The notes below the pieces were generated by a model. The model did no database searches, had not been told where the DNA came from, and worked only from the letters and a program-made list of their open reading frames with translations. From positions 1 to 64,000 of the forward strand of contig JAUIJA010000004.1 in NCBI GenBank assembly GCA_030431055.1: a stretch of 64,000 nt of DNA, in the 5' to 3' direction. The translations under genes were made by a program, and so were the position numbers. Of this stretch, positions 8,045 to 19,488 are shown in pieces; the stretch's first letter is position 1, and every line of letters begins with the position of its first letter. Source of the DNA: Bacteroidia bacterium (lineage in GTDB: Bacteria > Bacteroidota > Bacteroidia > Flavobacteriales > Flavobacteriaceae).

Positions 8045-8362
8045 TTATTTATGAGATTTTATCTTTTCTTTCTCTTTGCTTAGCGTTCGTTTAATTTTGT
8101 GTAAAGCATCGTAAAATGCTTTTTCTGGCGCTTCAGAATGTGATGTTACAGCTATTGGATTTTTATTCCCAATTTTTGCTTCAATAACACATCTTTTATC
8201 ATTTTTTCCTCCTTTATCTCCATTTTCATCTTCTAAATGGACTTCAATTCGTGTTACTAATTCATCAAATCGAGCTAAATCTTTTCTAATTTCTTCCTCA
8301 AAAAAATCATTCATTCTTTTGTGGCCTTCAATATTTTTATCGGTGTTAATTTGTACTAGCAT
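8045..8362 (-). CDS. hpf: Ribosome hibernation factor HPF/RaiA family (short form)
   Basis: The 105-residue protein has the S30AE/HPF fold pattern: an N-terminal strand (MLVQINTDKNIEG), a helix, RIEVHLEDENGDKGG, KRCVIEAKIGNKNPIAVT, and a second helix ending KIKRTLSKEKEK. HPF-type proteins bind the 30S decoding centre in stationary phase and promote 70S dimers or inactive 70S. It lacks the long-form C-terminal dimerisation domain. It is monocistronic with its own terminator. Confidence 0.85.
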   Translation of the reverse strand: MLVQINTDKNIEGHKRMNDFFEEEIRKDLARFDELVTRIEVHLEDENGDKGGKNDKRCVIEAKIGNKNPIAVTSHSEAPEKAFYDALHKIKRTLSKEKEKIKSHK

Positions 8363-8454
8363 ATTTTATATGATTAAAAATTAATACTAGTTTAAAGTTA
8401 CGAAATTTCTTTCAATTTAGTGTAATAAATGATACAAAGTATTGTTAAAATTAA

Positions 8455-10443
8455 TTACATTTTTTCTTGTAACGCTTTAATCTCATCTCGCAATTTTGCA
8501 GCTTGCATAAAGTCTAAATCTTTTGCCGCTTTTTCCATTGCTTTACGTTTTTCGCGTATGCGTTTTTCAATTTCCGATTTCGATAAATATTCGTTTTCTG
8601 GTTCGGCAGCTTTTAAGGCTTCTTTTTCAAAGTAAGCTGTTGAAACAGAATTATCACTCAAAGCATTACCTAAACTTTTATTTAATGCTTTTGGAACCAA
8701 ATTATTTTCGGTATTGTAATTTATTTGCTTTTCACGACGATAATTAGTTTCGTCAATGGTTTGTTGCATAGATTTGGTAATCTTATCTGCATACATAATC
8801 GCTTTTCCGTTTACGTTTCTTGCGGCACGACCAACAGTTTGCGTAAGCGAACGGTGACTTCGTAAAAAACCTTCTTTATCGGCATCGATAATAGCAACAA
8901 GAGAAACTTCGGGTAAATCTAAACCTTCACGCAATAAGTTTACACCAATTAAAACATCAAATAAACCTTTGCGTAAATCTTGCATGATTTCTACACGTTC
9001 AAGCGTATCAATATCACTGTGAATATAACGACAACGAACAGCAATTTTTGTTAAGTATTTTGCTAATTCTTCTGCCATTCTTTTGGTTAAAGTAGTAACC
9101 AAAACACGTTCGTCAACTTCTACGCGTTGGTGGATTTCTTCCACCAAATCATCAATCTGATTCGCACTTGGTCTAACTTCAATAATCGGATCTAATAAAC
9201 CTGTTGGGCGAATAACTTGTTCTACATAAACACCTTCGGTTTTTTGCAATTCATAATCGGCTGGAGTTGCCGAAACATAAACCACTTGGTTTTGCAGACT
9301 TTCAAATTCTTCAAACTTTAACGGACGATTATCCATAGCAGCTGGTAAACGGAAACCATATTCCACAAGATTTTCTTTCCGACTTCTATCGCCACCATAC
9401 ATCGCGTGAACTTGAGAAATCGTAACGTGACTTTCGTCAACAACCATTAAATAATCATCTGGAAAATAATCTAATAAACAGAAAGGTCGCGTTCCTGGCG
9501 CTCTTCCGTCTAAATAACGAGAATAGTTTTCAATTCCTGAACAATAACCCAATTCTCGAATCATTTCCAAATCGAAATTGGTACGTTCTTCTAATCGTTT
9601 TGCTTCTAAATGTTTGCCAATTTCTTTGAAATAGTCAACTTGTTTAACCATGTCTTGTTGGATTTCCCAAATGGCTTTTTGTAAAACATCTGGAGAAGTA
9701 ACAAACATATTAGCTGGATAAATAGTTAGTTTTTCGTAGCGTTCGATTACTTGCGAAGTTGTAGCGTCAAAAGCTTCAATTTCTTCAATTTCATCACCAA
9801 AAAAGTGAATTCGGAACGGTTCATCAGCATAACCTGGAAATACTTCAACTATATCGCCTTTAATTCGAAAAGTTCCTGGTGTAAACTCAGCTTCTGTTCG
9901 AGCGTATAAACTTTGCACCAAACGATGTAAAAGTTTTGTTCGTGAAATTTCCTGACCGTTTTCTATTGCAATAACATTTTTTTGAAACTCTATCGGATTT
10001 CCAATTCCATACAAACACGAAACTGAAGCGACAACTAAAACATCACGACGCCCAGAAAGTAGAGCAGAAGTAGTGCTTAAACGCATTTTCTCTAATTCAT
10101 CATTAATCGATAAATCTTTCTCAATGTATGTTCCGGTAACAGGAATATAAGCTTCAGGTTGGTAATAATCGTAATACGAAACGAAATATTCCACCGCATT
10201 ATCAGGAAAAAACTGCTTAAATTCGGAATATAATTGCGCCGCTAAGGTTTTATTGTGCGCCAAAACTAATGTTGGCCGTTGCACTTCTTGAATAACATTA
10301 GCAACTGTAAATGTTTTACCAGAACCCGTAACTCCAAGTAACGTTTGGTATTTTTCGTCACTTAAGATTCCATCGGAAAGCTTTTTAATAGCTTGCGGTT
10401 GGTCACCAGTAGGTTTGTATTCAGAGTTTATTTGGAATTTCAT
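8455..10443 (-). CDS. uvrB: Excinuclease ABC subunit B
   Basis: The 662-residue UvrB is the damage-verifying helicase-like subunit of nucleotide excision repair. It shows Walker A GVTGSGKT at 37-44, the beta-hairpin region (YYDYYQPEAYIP), the DESH box (VVDESHVT), the helicase C domain (VGRAARN) and the C-terminal UVR domain that binds UvrC (near FMQAAKLRDEIKAL). The length is standard. It lies downstream of the thiamine pyrophosphokinase gene in the same direction, 36 bases away. Confidence 0.98.
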   Translation of the reverse strand: MKFQINSEYKPTGDQPQAIKKLSDGILSDEKYQTLLGVTGSGKTFTVANVIQEVQRPTLVLAHNKTLAAQLYSEFKQFFPDNAVEYFVSYYDYYQPEAYIPVTGTYIEKDLSINDELEKMRLSTTSALLSGRRDVLVVASVSCLYGIGNPIEFQKNVIAIENGQEISRTKLLHRLVQSLYARTEAEFTPGTFRIKGDIVEVFPGYADEPFRIHFFGDEIEEIEAFDATTSQVIERYEKLTIYPANMFVTSPDVLQKAIWEIQQDMVKQVDYFKEIGKHLEAKRLEERTNFDLEMIRELGYCSGIENYSRYLDGRAPGTRPFCLLDYFPDDYLMVVDESHVTISQVHAMYGGDRSRKENLVEYGFRLPAAMDNRPLKFEEFESLQNQVVYVSATPADYELQKTEGVYVEQVIRPTGLLDPIIEVRPSANQIDDLVEEIHQRVEVDERVLVTTLTKRMAEELAKYLTKIAVRCRYIHSDIDTLERVEIMQDLRKGLFDVLIGVNLLREGLDLPEVSLVAIIDADKEGFLRSHRSLTQTVGRAARNVNGKAIMYADKITKSMQQTIDETNYRREKQINYNTENNLVPKALNKSLGNALSDNSVSTAYFEKEALKAAEPENEYLSKSEIEKRIREKRKAMEKAAKDLDFMQAAKLRDEIKALQEKM

Positions 10444-10466
10444 TTTGAAATACGAAGTTAGAGATG

Positions 10467-10474
10467 CAAAGTTA
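10467..10474 (-). promoter_or_regulatory. Candidate -7 element upstream of uvrB
   Basis: On the minus strand TAACTTTG matches TAnnTTTG, about 24 bases before the uvrB start. A second identical octamer at 10475-10482 overlaps the end of the upstream gene. No clear -33 element is seen, so uvrB may be read from here or from the upstream gene. Confidence 0.35.
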
Positions 10475-10479
10475 CAAAG

Positions 10480-11142
10480 TTAATCCCAACATTCCATTAA
10501 GAGTAAATCGCCATTTTCATGTTCGATAGTTACAATTCCGTCTTCAGTAACATGATTGCTGCTTCCTGTTTTGTAACCAATTGTTAACTCGTCATTATTT
10601 AACGGATAAAACAAATTTTTTGAGTGAATTCCCGTGACTTTTCCAATAGGAATTAGTGATAATTTAGTGTTTTTTGGATACCATTTATCAAATCGGTTTG
10701 GTAATAAGAAAACCTTTGAATGGTCATCTAAAATTACAATTTTTAATTGATTTCTATAACGAACAATATTGGTGATGTTTGTTATTGTGTGATCGGCTCT
10801 TTTTCCTGTTGCCCAAATTATGTTAACTGCTTTATGTCCTTTTTCGATTAGAAAATCTAAAGCTTTTTCTAAATCGGTTTTATTTTGATTAGGAGTATGA
10901 ACTATTTCTAAAGGATATTGGCTTTCTAAATATTGATTTGGATTGAAACCTCTATCGAAGTCACCCAATAGAACATCTATTTTAACTCCTAATTTTAAAA
11001 CTCTCTCTATAGCTGAATCTAAAACAACAACAAATGGAGACCATTCTAATAATTGTCCTATTAATTCTTCATTACACATTGCTCCGTTAGCAATAATTAA
11101 TGCTGGTTCTTGATCGTCTTTAACGATATGGTGTGAAGACAT
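10480..11142 (-). CDS. Thiamine pyrophosphokinase
   Basis: A 220-residue TPK-fold protein. The Rossmann-like N-domain carries ALIIANGAMC and VVVLDSAIERVLKLG. The catalytic acidic motif is LLGDFDR, followed by NQNKTDLEKALDF and ATGKRADHTITN; these are the conserved ATP/Mg and thiamine sites of the family. The enzyme converts thiamine plus ATP to thiamine diphosphate and AMP, using salvaged thiamine. I see no TPP riboswitch in front of it. It lies upstream of uvrB and may be co-transcribed with it. Confidence 0.88.
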   Translation of the reverse strand: MSSHHIVKDDQEPALIIANGAMCNEELIGQLLEWSPFVVVLDSAIERVLKLGVKIDVLLGDFDRGFNPNQYLESQYPLEIVHTPNQNKTDLEKALDFLIEKGHKAVNIIWATGKRADHTITNITNIVRYRNQLKIVILDDHSKVFLLPNRFDKWYPKNTKLSLIPIGKVTGIHSKNLFYPLNNDELTIGYKTGSSNHVTEDGIVTIEHENGDLLLMECWD

Positions 11143-11181
11143 TTTAAAATTTAAAAATTAGAACTACGAATTTACGCAATA

Positions 11182-12006
11182 TTATTGAACCAAATAATCT
11201 ATTTCGTCAATTTCAGATAAGTGAAAATAACCTAAAGGATAATTATCTTCATTAGTTTCGTTGATAATATTTCCGCGAAGTGTTGCTGGTGGAGTTGCAA
11301 AAGGATTTCCGCCGCCACTTCCTGCAATTGTAGTTAAAATGTTCATATAATTATGATAACCTAAAGTTACACCTTGAACACTTAAATTTAAGGTGATTCC
11401 TGGTTCTGTTTCGCTACTTCCATAAAAACCAAACATTACATTTCCTTGAAAAAATTCATCACTAACGACACCAAATTCTGGAATTTGTTTATTCGGATTT
11501 TTCACGCCCAATAAGTAATAATTATCTTCATTTCCATCATCTTGAAAAAAGTATTTTATTTGGATTGCATCATCTCCAGCTGGATCAGGAACAGTTTCTT
11601 GTTCCACATTTATAATTGGTGGAGTTGCTACAAAAATATTTGTAGAAGTATAAACTTCACTATTATAAATAACAGTAAGAGCGTAATTTTCACCAATTTG
11701 AGGAATAAAGTTTGTGCAAATGTAATTTCCAGTTGTGCCATCTTCAACAAAATTAAATGTAGTGTTTGAAGAATTTGTTACAGTTACAGTTGCTCCATTT
11801 GCAGGAAGAATTTCATTCGTGTAAAAATCATTAGTTAGACTCAATTTTATTACTTGTTCTGCTCCAGTAGTTCCGAGTTGCTGTTTTATAATTGCATCGA
11901 TAACCAATTTAGGTTCGCTAGTTTCTAAGTCAATATCAACTACTTTTTCACAACTATAAAAAAGTGTTGAAAGAACTAAACATATATATAAGATTTGCTT
12001 TTTCAT
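11182..12006 (-). CDS. DUF4249 lipoprotein (TonB-receptor partner)
   Basis: The 274-residue protein has a lipoprotein signal (Cys in STLFYSCEKVVDID) followed by the DUF4249 pattern: EPKLVIDAIIKQQ, VTVTNSSN and TGNYICTNFIPQIGENYALTV. The C-terminus carries GYFHLSEIDE. DUF4249 lipoproteins are regularly encoded just after a SusC-like TonB-dependent receptor and probably act as its surface partner, by analogy with SusD. Here the receptor gene ends 4 bases upstream. The ligand is unknown. Confidence 0.88.
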   Translation of the reverse strand: MKKQILYICLVLSTLFYSCEKVVDIDLETSEPKLVIDAIIKQQLGTTGAEQVIKLSLTNDFYTNEILPANGATVTVTNSSNTTFNFVEDGTTGNYICTNFIPQIGENYALTVIYNSEVYTSTNIFVATPPIINVEQETVPDPAGDDAIQIKYFFQDDGNEDNYYLLGVKNPNKQIPEFGVVSDEFFQGNVMFGFYGSSETEPGITLNLSVQGVTLGYHNYMNILTTIAGSGGGNPFATPPATLRGNIINETNEDNYPLGYFHLSEIDEIDYLVQ

Positions 12007-12010
12007 AGCG

Positions 12011-14389
12011 TTAAAATTTAAAATTATAACTTACCGATGGAACAATACCAAATATTGAAAGGCGAACAGCTTCATTGTTTCCTGTATCTTGATTTTGCCT
12101 AAAATTTATAGATGCAGCGTTATATCTGCTATACAAATTATAAATTCCGAAAACCCATTCACGATCGTATTTGTGTTTTTCTTTCTTTTTAGGTGTTAAA
12201 GTTGCCGAAACGTCTAATCTGTGATAAGCTGGCAATCGATTTTCATTTCTTGAATTATAACTTGGAACAGTTACGCCTTGAAAAACATATTTCCCTGTTG
12301 GAAAAGTAACAGGCTGACCGGTTTGTAGCGTAAAACTACTACCAAATGTCCATTTTTCATTTAATTGATAACTTCCGGTTACAGCTAAATTATGGGTTTT
12401 ATCATAAGCAGAACGATACCAATTTCCATTGTTAATACCGATTTCAGTTGCTGTTCTTCCTGGTGTTCGTTGCTCAGAACGTGATAAAGTATAGGAAACC
12501 CAACCGTTGAGTTTTCCAACATTTTTTCGGACTAATAGTTCTAAACCATACGAACGCATTTCTCCATTTAAAATTACTTGTTCAATAGCTTCGTTCGCAA
12601 TTAAATCGGCGCCATCAATGTAATCAATTCTGTTTTTTACTTTTTTGTAATACGATTCAACTTCTAAAGTATAATTCCCATTGTTAAAATTTCGGAAATA
12701 TCCTATTCCTACTTGATCTGCAATTTGTGGTTTTATATAATTATCACTTGGCGTCCAAACATCAAGTGGAGTAGGAGAAGCAGTGTTTGAAACCAACTGC
12801 ATATATTGCGTCATTCTGTTATAGCCAGCTTTTACCGATTGATTATCGTTAATAGCATAAGAAACAGTAAATCGAGGTTCAAAATTTGAATATTTAGCTA
12901 TTGTTTTATTTCTTCCAAAATACTTTGTTGAAGTTGGCGTAGCTTTTTCATAAATTTTTAAATCTTCGTTATATATAACTGCTTGATTATTATCGTAATA
13001 ATTTATAGTCGAACTTCCTAAACGATGAAAAAGGCTATAACGTAAACCGTAAGAAATGGCTAGTTTTTTGGTTAAGTTTTGTTCAGCTTCAGCGTAAAAA
13101 GCCAATTCAAAAGCGTGTTTTTTATCTAATTGTTTATAATTTATAGAGGAATCTTCATCAATTGGATCAATTGTTCCTGGATTTAAATCGTATTTCGTTA
13201 ATTGCGTTCCGTAACTTAAGGTTAGTTTATCTGATAAATAATGTTTTAAATCGTATTTAAAGTTGTAATTCTGAATATTTGAATCCCAATTAAATCCTAT
13301 AAAATCTAGTTTTAATCCGTAATAATAATCACTATAAATTAACGAAGCATTTGAAAATAATTTATCTGAAAATAAATGATTCCAACGTAAATTTAAAGTT
13401 GAGTTTCCGTATGTATTGGTAAACGATTTATGGAGTGAAAAAATATCACGTCCGAAATATCCAGAAAGATATAAACTATTGTTTTTGTTGAATTTATAGT
13501 TGATTTTTGTGTTTAAATCATAAAAGTAAGCTGAGTTTTTATTATCGGTTAGTTTTAAGAAAAGATGTGCATACGAACCTCTTCCTGCAAACAGAAAAGA
13601 TGCTTTTTCTTTCACAATCGGACCTTCAACAAGTAAACGACTCGAAATTAAACCAATTCCACCATTTACGCTCAATTTATTGCTATTTCCATCTTTTTGA
13701 TAAATATCTAATACTGAAGAAACTCTTCCACCATATCTCGCAGGAATTCCGCCTTTATATAATTTTAAATCTTTTATTGCATCAGCATTAAAAACAGAAA
13801 ACAATCCGAAAACATGAGAAGTGTTGTACAAAGTAGCTTCGTCTAATAAAACTAAATTTTGATCAGCAGCGCCACCACGAACATTAAATCCTGATTGTCC
13901 TTCGCCAGCATTGGTTACTCCGGGTAAAAAAAGCAAAGATTTAATAACATCGACTTCGCCTAAAAGAACAGGCATTTTTTTTATGGTAACAATCGACAAT
14001 TTATTACTACTCATTTCTGGTTTTTGGATGTTGAGTTTGTAAATACTTTCAGTAAGTACAACTTCATTTAATTCTTGAAGATTTTCAGTTAACGAAATGT
14101 TTTGAGTTATACTTTTAGATAAATCAATTTGTAAATTAAAGTCTGTAAACCCAATGTAACTGACAATAATATTATAATTTCCTTTAGGTAATGTTAAAGA
14201 ATAAAAACCATACTCGTTTGTAGTTGTTCCTGTTTGTAATTCAGGTACAGTTATAGAAACACCAATTAAAGATTCTCCAGAAATGCTATCAGTAACAGTA
14301 CCACTTAAGGTGAATTTTTCTTGTGAATAGCTATAAATATGAAGCAAGAAAAAAAATATTGTAAATTTAATGTTGAGGTTTTTCAGCAT
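12011..14389 (-). CDS. TonB-dependent receptor with carboxypeptidase-like N-terminal domain
   Basis: The 792-residue outer-membrane receptor starts with a signal peptide (MLKNLNIKFTIFFFLLHIYSYSQ). A carboxypeptidase-regulatory-like beta-sandwich follows (about 28-105, LSGTVTDSISGESLIGVSI), then the plug domain (about 120-230; GVTNAGEGQSGFNVRGGAADQ) and a 22-strand-type barrel ending in an aromatic residue (VPSVSYNFKF). It imports an unknown ligand using TonB energy. It forms an operon with the DUF4249 gene, in the order receptor then lipoprotein. Confidence 0.92.
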   Translation of the reverse strand: MLKNLNIKFTIFFFLLHIYSYSQEKFTLSGTVTDSISGESLIGVSITVPELQTGTTTNEYGFYSLTLPKGNYNIIVSYIGFTDFNLQIDLSKSITQNISLTENLQELNEVVLTESIYKLNIQKPEMSSNKLSIVTIKKMPVLLGEVDVIKSLLFLPGVTNAGEGQSGFNVRGGAADQNLVLLDEATLYNTSHVFGLFSVFNADAIKDLKLYKGGIPARYGGRVSSVLDIYQKDGNSNKLSVNGGIGLISSRLLVEGPIVKEKASFLFAGRGSYAHLFLKLTDNKNSAYFYDLNTKINYKFNKNNSLYLSGYFGRDIFSLHKSFTNTYGNSTLNLRWNHLFSDKLFSNASLIYSDYYYGLKLDFIGFNWDSNIQNYNFKYDLKHYLSDKLTLSYGTQLTKYDLNPGTIDPIDEDSSINYKQLDKKHAFELAFYAEAEQNLTKKLAISYGLRYSLFHRLGSSTINYYDNNQAVIYNEDLKIYEKATPTSTKYFGRNKTIAKYSNFEPRFTVSYAINDNQSVKAGYNRMTQYMQLVSNTASPTPLDVWTPSDNYIKPQIADQVGIGYFRNFNNGNYTLEVESYYKKVKNRIDYIDGADLIANEAIEQVILNGEMRSYGLELLVRKNVGKLNGWVSYTLSRSEQRTPGRTATEIGINNGNWYRSAYDKTHNLAVTGSYQLNEKWTFGSSFTLQTGQPVTFPTGKYVFQGVTVPSYNSRNENRLPAYHRLDVSATLTPKKKEKHKYDREWVFGIYNLYSRYNAASINFRQNQDTGNNEAVRLSIFGIVPSVSYNFKF

Positions 14390-14464
14390 GGCATATTAAT
14401 TGTAATACAAAATTCGAAAATATTTTTTTAAATAATTAGCTTTGGTTGTTAATCATTGGTTAAT

Positions 14465-14498
14465 TTGACCTATAAATTACTACTTTTTTATAGATTTG
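14465..14498 (+). promoter_or_regulatory. Promoter of the gene at 14510 (-33 TTG, -7 TAGATTTG)
   Basis: TTG at 14465-14467 and TAGATTTG at 14491-14498 are 23 bases apart, within the 17-23 range of the Bacteroidetes promoter. This is the best complete match to that promoter I found in the window. The start codon is only 11 bases after the -7 element, so the leader would be very short. Confidence 0.6.
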
Positions 14499-14509
14499 TA
14501 AAATAGATT

Positions 14510-15169
14510 ATGAGAATTTTATACACTTTTTTCTTCTTATTTTATATACTTTCATCAATTGCGCAAATTGATAAGAAGACTATTCCTTTAAAATTGAAGT
14601 TGGAAAACCCTTACAAACCAGCTCCAGCCGATAATTCTAATTTACCATCATTAGAATACAAAAGCATTTTAGATACCGAAAATAAACCGAACCGTTATTC
14701 AATTTTACCAAAGTCGGAAGAGAAAACAAAAAGCATTTTAGATACTTCTACAGATTTTAAAAATCCTGGAGATGCAATAAAAAACAAACTTAACAGTGAA
14801 ATAGCTAAAGAAGGAAGTTGGAATGATGTTTTTTTTGGAAAGTTTATAGTTACAACTTCAGCTATTATAATAAAAACTCGTGACTTTGCTGACCCTGATG
14901 GAGATAGAGTTCGTTTCTTTTTAAATAAAGATGTAATGTATTTTAACGAACTGCTTGAAGGTCAGTTTAAAACTTATGTTTTGAACTTAAGAGAAGGAGA
15001 TAATGCAGTTGATATAATGGCGTTAAATCAAGGTTTAGCTGGGCCAAATACAGCTTATTTTGCCATTTATGATGAAAATGATAATCTCATTACTTCAAAT
15101 GAGTGGAATTTAAAAACAGGAGTTTCTGCTAAGTTTGTAATAGAGTATCGAAAAGGATTAAAAAAATAA
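14510..15169 (+). CDS. Secreted protein of unknown function
   Basis: The 219-residue protein has a signal peptide (ends SSIAQ). A low-complexity spacer of about 100 residues contains two copies of KSILDT (in YKSILDTENK and TKSILDTSTD). A C-terminal beta-rich domain follows with DPDGDRVRFFLN, which resembles calcium-loop sequences, and YFAIYDENDNLITSNEW. I do not recognise the family. It is transcribed divergently from the TonB receptor. Confidence 0.75.
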   Translation: MRILYTFFFLFYILSSIAQIDKKTIPLKLKLENPYKPAPADNSNLPSLEYKSILDTENKPNRYSILPKSEEKTKSILDTSTDFKNPGDAIKNKLNSEIAKEGSWNDVFFGKFIVTTSAIIIKTRDFADPDGDRVRFFLNKDVMYFNELLEGQFKTYVLNLREGDNAVDIMALNQGLAGPNTAYFAIYDENDNLITSNEWNLKTGVSAKFVIEYRKGLKK

Positions 15170-15199
15170 AAAAGGCTTTCAAATTGAAAGCCTTTTTTA
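15170..15199. terminator. Bidirectional terminator
   Basis: AAAAAAGGCTTTCAA-ATTGAAAGCCTTTTTT between the convergent ends of the secreted-protein gene and icd. Confidence 0.9.
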
Positions 15200-15218
15200 T
15201 TTACAGATAAAACTTATT

Positions 15219-17453
<2,235 letters not shown>

Positions 17454-17610
17454 TTATTTAGATGTAAAAATTTAAAAGTCACGCAAATATAAGAAAATAA
17501 TGAAGATTTTTCTGGTGATTAGACAAGTCTATTAGACATTATTTAGAAATTCATAAATTATGATTTTCATTTTACGAATTTGATAAAATTTGAACTAATT
17601 TTTTAGCAAT

Positions 17611-17646
17611 AAAAAAAGGTTGGACAATTTATCCAACCTTTTTTAT
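17611..17646 (-). terminator. Terminator of rplS
   Basis: AAGGTTGGA-CAATTTA-TCCAACCTT with A and T runs on both sides, 18 bases after the rplS stop codon. Confidence 0.9.
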
Positions 17647-17663
17647 ACGCTTTAAAGTGAAGA

Positions 17664-18014
17664 TTAGTATCTTCTTTCTTTGATTTTAGCTTTTTTACCA
17701 GTAAGTTCTCTGAAGTAGAAAATACGAGCTCTACGAACTTTACCTCTTTGGTTAACTTCAATTTTTTGTAAAGCTGGCATGTTGATTGGGAAGATACGCT
17801 CAACACCAATTGAACCAGACATTTTACGGATAGTGAAAGTTTCAGTTGCACCAGAACCTCTTCTTTGGATTACAACACCTTTGAAGAACTGAGTTCTAGT
17901 TTTTTCACCTTCTTTAATTTCATAGTACACAGTAATTGTGTCTCCTGAGTTAAATTCAGGGAAATCTTTTTTTGCTACAAATTCGCTGTTTACGAAATCT
18001 ACTAAATTAGCCAT
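17664..18014 (-). CDS. rplS: 50S ribosomal protein L19
   Basis: The 116-residue bL19 contains FNSGDTITVYYEIKEGEKTR, FKGVVIQRRGSG, TFTIRKMSGSIGVERIFP and RRARIFYFRELTGKKAK, all family hallmarks. It sits at the 30S-50S interface of the ribosome. trmD lies 120 bases upstream in the same direction, a neighbourhood often seen in bacteria. A hairpin-bearing leader with its own -7 element suggests independent transcription. Confidence 0.98.
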   Translation of the reverse strand: MANLVDFVNSEFVAKKDFPEFNSGDTITVYYEIKEGEKTRTQFFKGVVIQRRGSGATETFTIRKMSGSIGVERIFPINMPALQKIEVNQRGKVRRARIFYFRELTGKKAKIKERRY

Positions 18015-18095
18015 TATTTTCTAATATAAATTGTTGAATCAGAATAACATACACGTACTTCGCCAGAGGTTAATCCAAAAGTGGATGCAAAATTA
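18015..18095 (-). promoter_or_regulatory. Promoter and candidate structured leader of rplS
   Basis: On the minus strand TAATTTTG (18095-18088) fits TAnnTTTG. The predicted transcript begins near a perfect small hairpin, ATCCA-CTTT-TGGAT (18073-18086). About 55 bases of leader follow, including the self-complementary TACGTGTA region, before the rplS start codon. Leaders that regulate their own ribosomal protein are common, and such candidates have been predicted in Flavobacteria. Only the hairpin and promoter match are directly seen. Confidence 0.45.
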
Positions 18096-18134
18096 ATAAA
18101 TAATTATCAATTTCTATTAATAAATATTATTTTT

Positions 18135-18812
18135 TTAGTCGTCTAATAAATCTGGGCGTCTTTCTTTTGTGTGTTCATAAGCTTTTTGTTCGCGCCATTT
18201 ATCTATTTCAGGAAAATTTCCACTTAATAAAATATCTGGAACTTTAATTCCTTTATATTCTGCTGGTCTGGTATAAATAGGATGCGAAAGTAAATTATCT
18301 TGAAAACTATCAGTTAATGCTGAAGTTTCATTACTTAATACACCAGGAATTAATCTTATTAGTGCATCGCAAAATACAATAGCTCCAATTTCACCACCAC
18401 TAAGCACATAATCGCCAATTGAAATTTCTTTTGTAATGTGCATATCTCGAATACGTTGATCAACACCTTTGTAATGTCCGCAAAGAATAATAATATTTTC
18501 TAGCATTGACATTGAATTAGCCATTTTTTGATGTAAAGTTTCTCCGTCAGGCGTCATGTAAATGACTTCGTCGTATTCTCGTTCCGATTTTAATTTTGTA
18601 ATGCATAAATCGATTGGCTCAACCATCATTACCATTCCAGCTCCACCACCAAATTGATAATCGTCTACATTTTTATGTTTGTTTGTGCTATAATCTCTTA
18701 AATTGTGGAAATGAACTTCAACTAAGCCTTTATCAATGGCGCGTTTCATTATTGAACCTTCGAATGGACTTCGTAATAAATCGGGTAAAACGGTAATTAT
18801 ATCAATTCGCAT
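18135..18812 (-). CDS. trmD: tRNA (guanosine(37)-N1)-methyltransferase
   Basis: The 225-residue SPOUT-class enzyme methylates N1 of G37 in tRNAs and so prevents frameshifting. It starts [20 protein letters not shown] and contains [11 protein letters not shown], the knot motifs [11 protein letters not shown] and [12 protein letters not shown], and the [16 protein letters not shown] region. Length is normal. A TACATTTG octamer at 18838-18845 (minus strand) is a possible -7 element. Confidence 0.97.
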   Translation of the reverse strand: MRIDIITVLPDLLRSPFEGSIMKRAIDKGLVEVHFHNLRDYSTNKHKNVDDYQFGGGAGMVMMVEPIDLCITKLKSEREYDEVIYMTPDGETLHQKMANSMSMLENIIILCGHYKGVDQRIRDMHITKEISIGDYVLSGGEIGAIVFCDALIRLIPGVLSNETSALTDSFQDNLLSHPIYTRPAEYKGIKVPDILLSGNFPEIDKWREQKAYEHTKERRPDLLDD

Positions 18813-18853
18813 CTGTACTTATTGCAATTTTAGAATGCAAATGTACAAAGTTT

Positions 18854-19300
18854 CTAAACACCAAATTGCTTGAGGTGATTATCTAAATAATTATAAACTA
18901 AATTATCCCATTCTTTGTAAGTCATTCTACCCCAAAAAGGATGATGTAAGGAGATTACAGCATGTTTTCCTTGATTTCCAATGCGATTTATTTTTTGAAT
19001 AAGCTCTAGTTTTAAATCTAAAATATTTAATTCTTTAGGAGATTTTCTATAATAATAATCGTGACTTTCTTGTGTGAGTGCATTTTTAATGAAATAATTT
19101 TTTAAAAATATATTCAAAGATTTTTTAAAACCACTTACTTTGATGTCTTGTTTGCCAAATGCAATATCTAATTCGACAAGCATTTGTCTATAAAGCATTT
19201 CTGCTGTTAGATTTCCTTCTAAAGTTTTAGAATTTTCTTCTAGCAAATCAATTCTTTTAATTAATTCGCGATTGTCATAAGAATTGTAAATACTTTTCAT
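18854..19300 (-). CDS. DUF1569 protein (DinB-like fold)
   Basis: The start chosen at MKSIYNSYDNRELI gives 148 residues, the usual start of this family; ATGs at 19324 and 19348 are in frame and would add 8 or 16 residues. The protein has the DUF1569 pattern: an N-terminal helical region LTAEMLYRQMLVELDIAFG, then KHAVISLHHPFWGRMTYKEW and the terminal HLKQFGV. The His residues recall the metal site of DinB/YfiT-like helical bundles. Function is unknown. A broken paralogue lies directly upstream at 19489-19974. Confidence 0.8.
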   Translation of the reverse strand: MKSIYNSYDNRELIKRIDLLEENSKTLEGNLTAEMLYRQMLVELDIAFGKQDIKVSGFKKSLNIFLKNYFIKNALTQESHDYYYRKSPKELNILDLKLELIQKINRIGNQGKHAVISLHHPFWGRMTYKEWDNLVYNYLDNHLKQFGV

Positions 19301-19488
19301 AAGCCATTTTTTTAAATTTAACATTGCATGTAAGGTCAAGAAAACCATTAAAATATTGAGTTAAAAAAATCAGGATAGTGAAAATATTGAATTTCAGGTT
19401 TTTAACTATAAAAAATCGATAAACTCCTTAAATTTTAGATGATAGTTTATAATTGATGTAATTTTATATGTATTTGTTTTTGAAGTTG

